Assembly (NCBI GenBank): GCA_030615975.1
Contig: JAUWYH010000058.1
Coordinates: 1 to 8,180 of the forward strand
Length of the DNA: 8,180 nucleotides
Reading direction: 5' to 3'
From: Candidatus Aminicenantota bacterium
Lineage (GTDB): Bacteria; Acidobacteriota; Aminicenantia; Aminicenantales; Aminicenantaceae
Position 1 is the first letter of the stretch; each line of letters starts with the position of its first letter. Both the position numbers and the translations under genes were made by a program. Positions 6,740 through 8,180 of this stretch are shown here, one piece after another. The notes beneath the pieces are model-generated. The model had not been told where the DNA came from and did no database searches. It saw nothing but the letters and a program-made list of their open reading frames with translations.

Positions 6740-6768
6740 ACGATAGCATAATAGATGAAAGCTGTAAA
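6740..6768 (-). promoter_or_regulatory. Promoter-like sequence upstream of mgtE
   Basis: Directly after the symporter stop, the minus strand reads TTTACA (6768-6763), a 17-bp spacer, then TATCGT (6745-6740). The -35 matches the consensus in five of six positions and the -10 in four of six. Transcription would start about 20 nt before the mgtE ATG. mgtE-recO could therefore be expressed apart from the symporter gene, but read-through across the 56-bp gap is equally possible because no terminator hairpin is visible there. Confidence 0.35.
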
Positions 6769-8115
6769 TTAATGTTTTTTATAGAAATATTTATTGGTTT
6801 CCGAAACGATAATGGCGCTCAGCCCGATAAGGCCAACAAGGTTGGGAAAAGCCATGAATCCGTTCATGAGATCTGCGACTGTCCAGACGGTTTCTAATTT
6901 TAAGAAAGTTCCCACAGCTACGAAAATCACAAAAAATATGCGATAGGGCTTTACGGCTGCCTCTGAAAACAGATACTCTATAGATTTTTCTCCATAATAG
7001 CACCAGCCGAGGATAGTCGAATAGGCAAAAAATATGAGGCTCACGGTAACAATAAATTCACCCAGTCCCCCTGGCAGGGCTCGGTCGAAGGCTAAAGCGG
7101 TGAGTTCGGCTCCTGTACGGCTAGAATTCCAGAGACCGCTGAGAAGGATAACCAGACCTGTCATGGTGCAGACAACAAGTGTGTCGATAAAAGTTTGGGT
7201 CATAGAGACCAGTGCTTGTTTGACCGGATTAGGTGTTTTTGCGGCGGCGGCTGCAATCGGAGCTGAACCCAAGCCTGACTCATTGGAAAAGACTCCTCTG
7301 GCCACTCCTATTCTTATTGTTTGCATCACCGTTGCTCCAAGAAATCCACCAGCGGCGGCTGTTGGCGTAAATGCCGATTTTATGATGAGGACAAAGATTT
7401 CAGGAATAGCTGAAATATTCAGAAGGAGAATAAGGGAAGCCCCAGCAAAATAGATGACAATCATGAAGGGGACAAGATACTGGGTGACTCTGGCAATGCT
7501 TTTGATACCTCCGAGAATGACCATGGCTGTGAGTGTAGCCAGGATAATTCCTGTGACCCAATTGGGAATCCCAATAGATGTTTTTACAGCTTCGGCAACA
7601 GAATTGGATTGAACCATATTTCCTATGCCAAAAGCCGCAATAGAAGCAAAGATGGCAAACAGAACACCTAGCCATTTCCATCCTAGCCCTTTCGAGATAT
7701 AGTACATAGGGCCGCCGCTCATCGTTCCGAAATCATCAACCTCTCTGTATTTTATGGCCAGGACGGCTTCAGCATATTTCGTTGCCATGCCAAAAACACC
7801 TGTAATCCACATCCAGAAAAGAGCCCCGGGACCACCAGCGGCGATGGCTGTGGCGACTCCGGCGATATTTCCCGTTCCCACAGTTGCGGCGAGGGCGGTC
7901 ATCAGCGCTTGAAAATGAGAGATATCGCCTTTTTCTTGGTCATCTTCCTTCCTTTTTATGAAGGCAAGAAAAAGAGAATAAAGAAGGCCTCTTAGCTGGA
8001 GACCCTTTAATATCAGAGTGAGATACATTCCCGTTCCCACCAGAAGGATAATAAGGGGCACTCCCCAGATAAAATCTCTCAATGCCGTTATTACTTTAAT
8101 TATTTGAGCTTCCAT
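6769..8115 (-). CDS. Alanine/glycine:cation symporter (AGCS family)
   Basis: This 448-aa inner-membrane protein belongs to the AGCS (SSS-like, LeuT-fold) family, which imports alanine or glycine together with Na+ or H+. About ten or eleven hydrophobic segments are visible. The family signature region FQALMTALAATVGTGNIAGV (68-87), followed by GGPGALFWMW (94-103), is intact. So are SGGPMYYISKGLG (133-145), FGIGNMVQSN (162-171), GVFSNESGLGSAPIAAAAA (274-292), MTQTFIDTLVVCTMTGLVIL (305-324) and the late FFAYSTILGWCYYGEK (362-377). Length is normal for the family. The ATG has only a weak GGA 5 nt upstream and an AGGA further off. It lies about 20 nt downstream of a consensus-like promoter, so it probably begins a transcript. 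Whether alanine, glycine or both is carried cannot be read from the sequence. Confidence 0.94.
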   Translation of the reverse strand: MEAQIIKVITALRDFIWGVPLIILLVGTGMYLTLILKGLQLRGLLYSLFLAFIKRKEDDQEKGDISHFQALMTALAATVGTGNIAGVATAIAAGGPGALFWMWITGVFGMATKYAEAVLAIKYREVDDFGTMSGGPMYYISKGLGWKWLGVLFAIFASIAAFGIGNMVQSNSVAEAVKTSIGIPNWVTGIILATLTAMVILGGIKSIARVTQYLVPFMIVIYFAGASLILLLNISAIPEIFVLIIKSAFTPTAAAGGFLGATVMQTIRIGVARGVFSNESGLGSAPIAAAAAKTPNPVKQALVSMTQTFIDTLVVCTMTGLVILLSGLWNSSRTGAELTALAFDRALPGGLGEFIVTVSLIFFAYSTILGWCYYGEKSIEYLFSEAAVKPYRIFFVIFVAVGTFLKLETVWTVADLMNGFMAFPNLVGLIGLSAIIVSETNKYFYKKH

Positions 8116-8144
8116 CTTATTCCATGTCCTAAGAAATTTTACAT

Positions 8145-8174
8145 ATTATAACAGCGAAAAAAAAAGGAGGTCTA
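8145..8174 (-). promoter_or_regulatory. Extended -10 promoter for the symporter gene
   Basis: The minus strand carries TGTTATAAT (8153-8145), a perfect TATAAT with the TGn extension. TAGACC (8174-8169), 18 bp upstream, is a four-of-six match to the -35 consensus. Nine T residues (8165-8157) fill part of the spacer; they could also be the tail of a terminator for a gene beyond the window. The predicted start gives a leader of only about 20-25 nt before the ATG at 8115. Confidence 0.6.
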
Positions 8175-8180
8175 TAATTT

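Noticed and set aside
6713..6768. Possible Mg2+-sensing riboswitch before mgtE
   Set aside because: Only 56 bp separate the symporter stop and mgtE, too short for an M-box, and no such structure is visible.
7034..7453. Plus-strand reading frame of 139 codons opposite the symporter gene
   Set aside because: It is the complement of conserved symporter helices; its Ala/Pro/Arg-rich sequence is what such complements give.
8157..8165. Nine-T run on the minus strand as a terminator tail
   Set aside because: No stem is visible before it within the window; the bases that would decide lie beyond position 8180.

Overview
The window looks like chromosomal DNA from an uncultured or poorly characterised bacterium. 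Its base composition is moderate to AT-rich, and every gene I can support lies on the minus strand, so the genes read from position 8180 down to 1. Single genes do not settle the taxonomy. Exported six-hairpin glycosidase-like proteins, an arylsulfotransferase-like protein and a RecO with a four-cysteine zinc site would fit a fermentative, polymer-degrading lineage, for example in the Acidobacteriota/Aminicenantes area. That placement is a guess.

In transcription order the layout is as follows. An AGCS-family alanine/glycine:cation symporter (8115-6769) sits behind a strong extended -10 promoter at the edge of the window. After a 56-bp gap with a promoter-like sequence comes mgtE, a Mg2+ channel/transporter (6712-5351). 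recO (5343-4603) begins only 7 nt after the mgtE stop and has no Shine-Dalgarno of its own, which suggests translational coupling. A 168-aa protein with an N-terminal CxxC pair and a primase-type CHC2 zinc finger (4506-4000) follows recO. Its ribosome-binding site lies inside a perfect 15-bp inverted repeat whose other arm starts 8 nt after the recO stop. A 257-bp AT-rich gap (3999-3743) contains an imperfect inverted repeat and a possible terminator.

Next comes a 780-aa exported protein with a (alpha/alpha)6 glycosidase-like domain (3742-1400). Nine bases after it is a 21-codon reading frame resembling the extreme N-terminus of an IS3-family transposase OrfA (1390-1325). Its stop overlaps (ATGA) the start of a very AT-rich, membrane-anchored arylsulfotransferase-like gene (1328 to beyond position 1). 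That gene runs off the window without a stop codon and has 442 codons visible.

The window splits into a housekeeping half (transport, Mg2+ homeostasis, RecO repair) and an accessory half (CHC2 protein, exported glycosidase-like protein, transposase scar, arylsulfotransferase). I found no CRISPR array, tRNA, rRNA or obvious new multi-gene defence system. The points most worth a second look are the arylsulfotransferase joined to a transposase remnant, the inverted repeat over the CHC2 gene's ribosome-binding site, and the stand-alone CHC2 protein with an altered zinc-ligand spacing.
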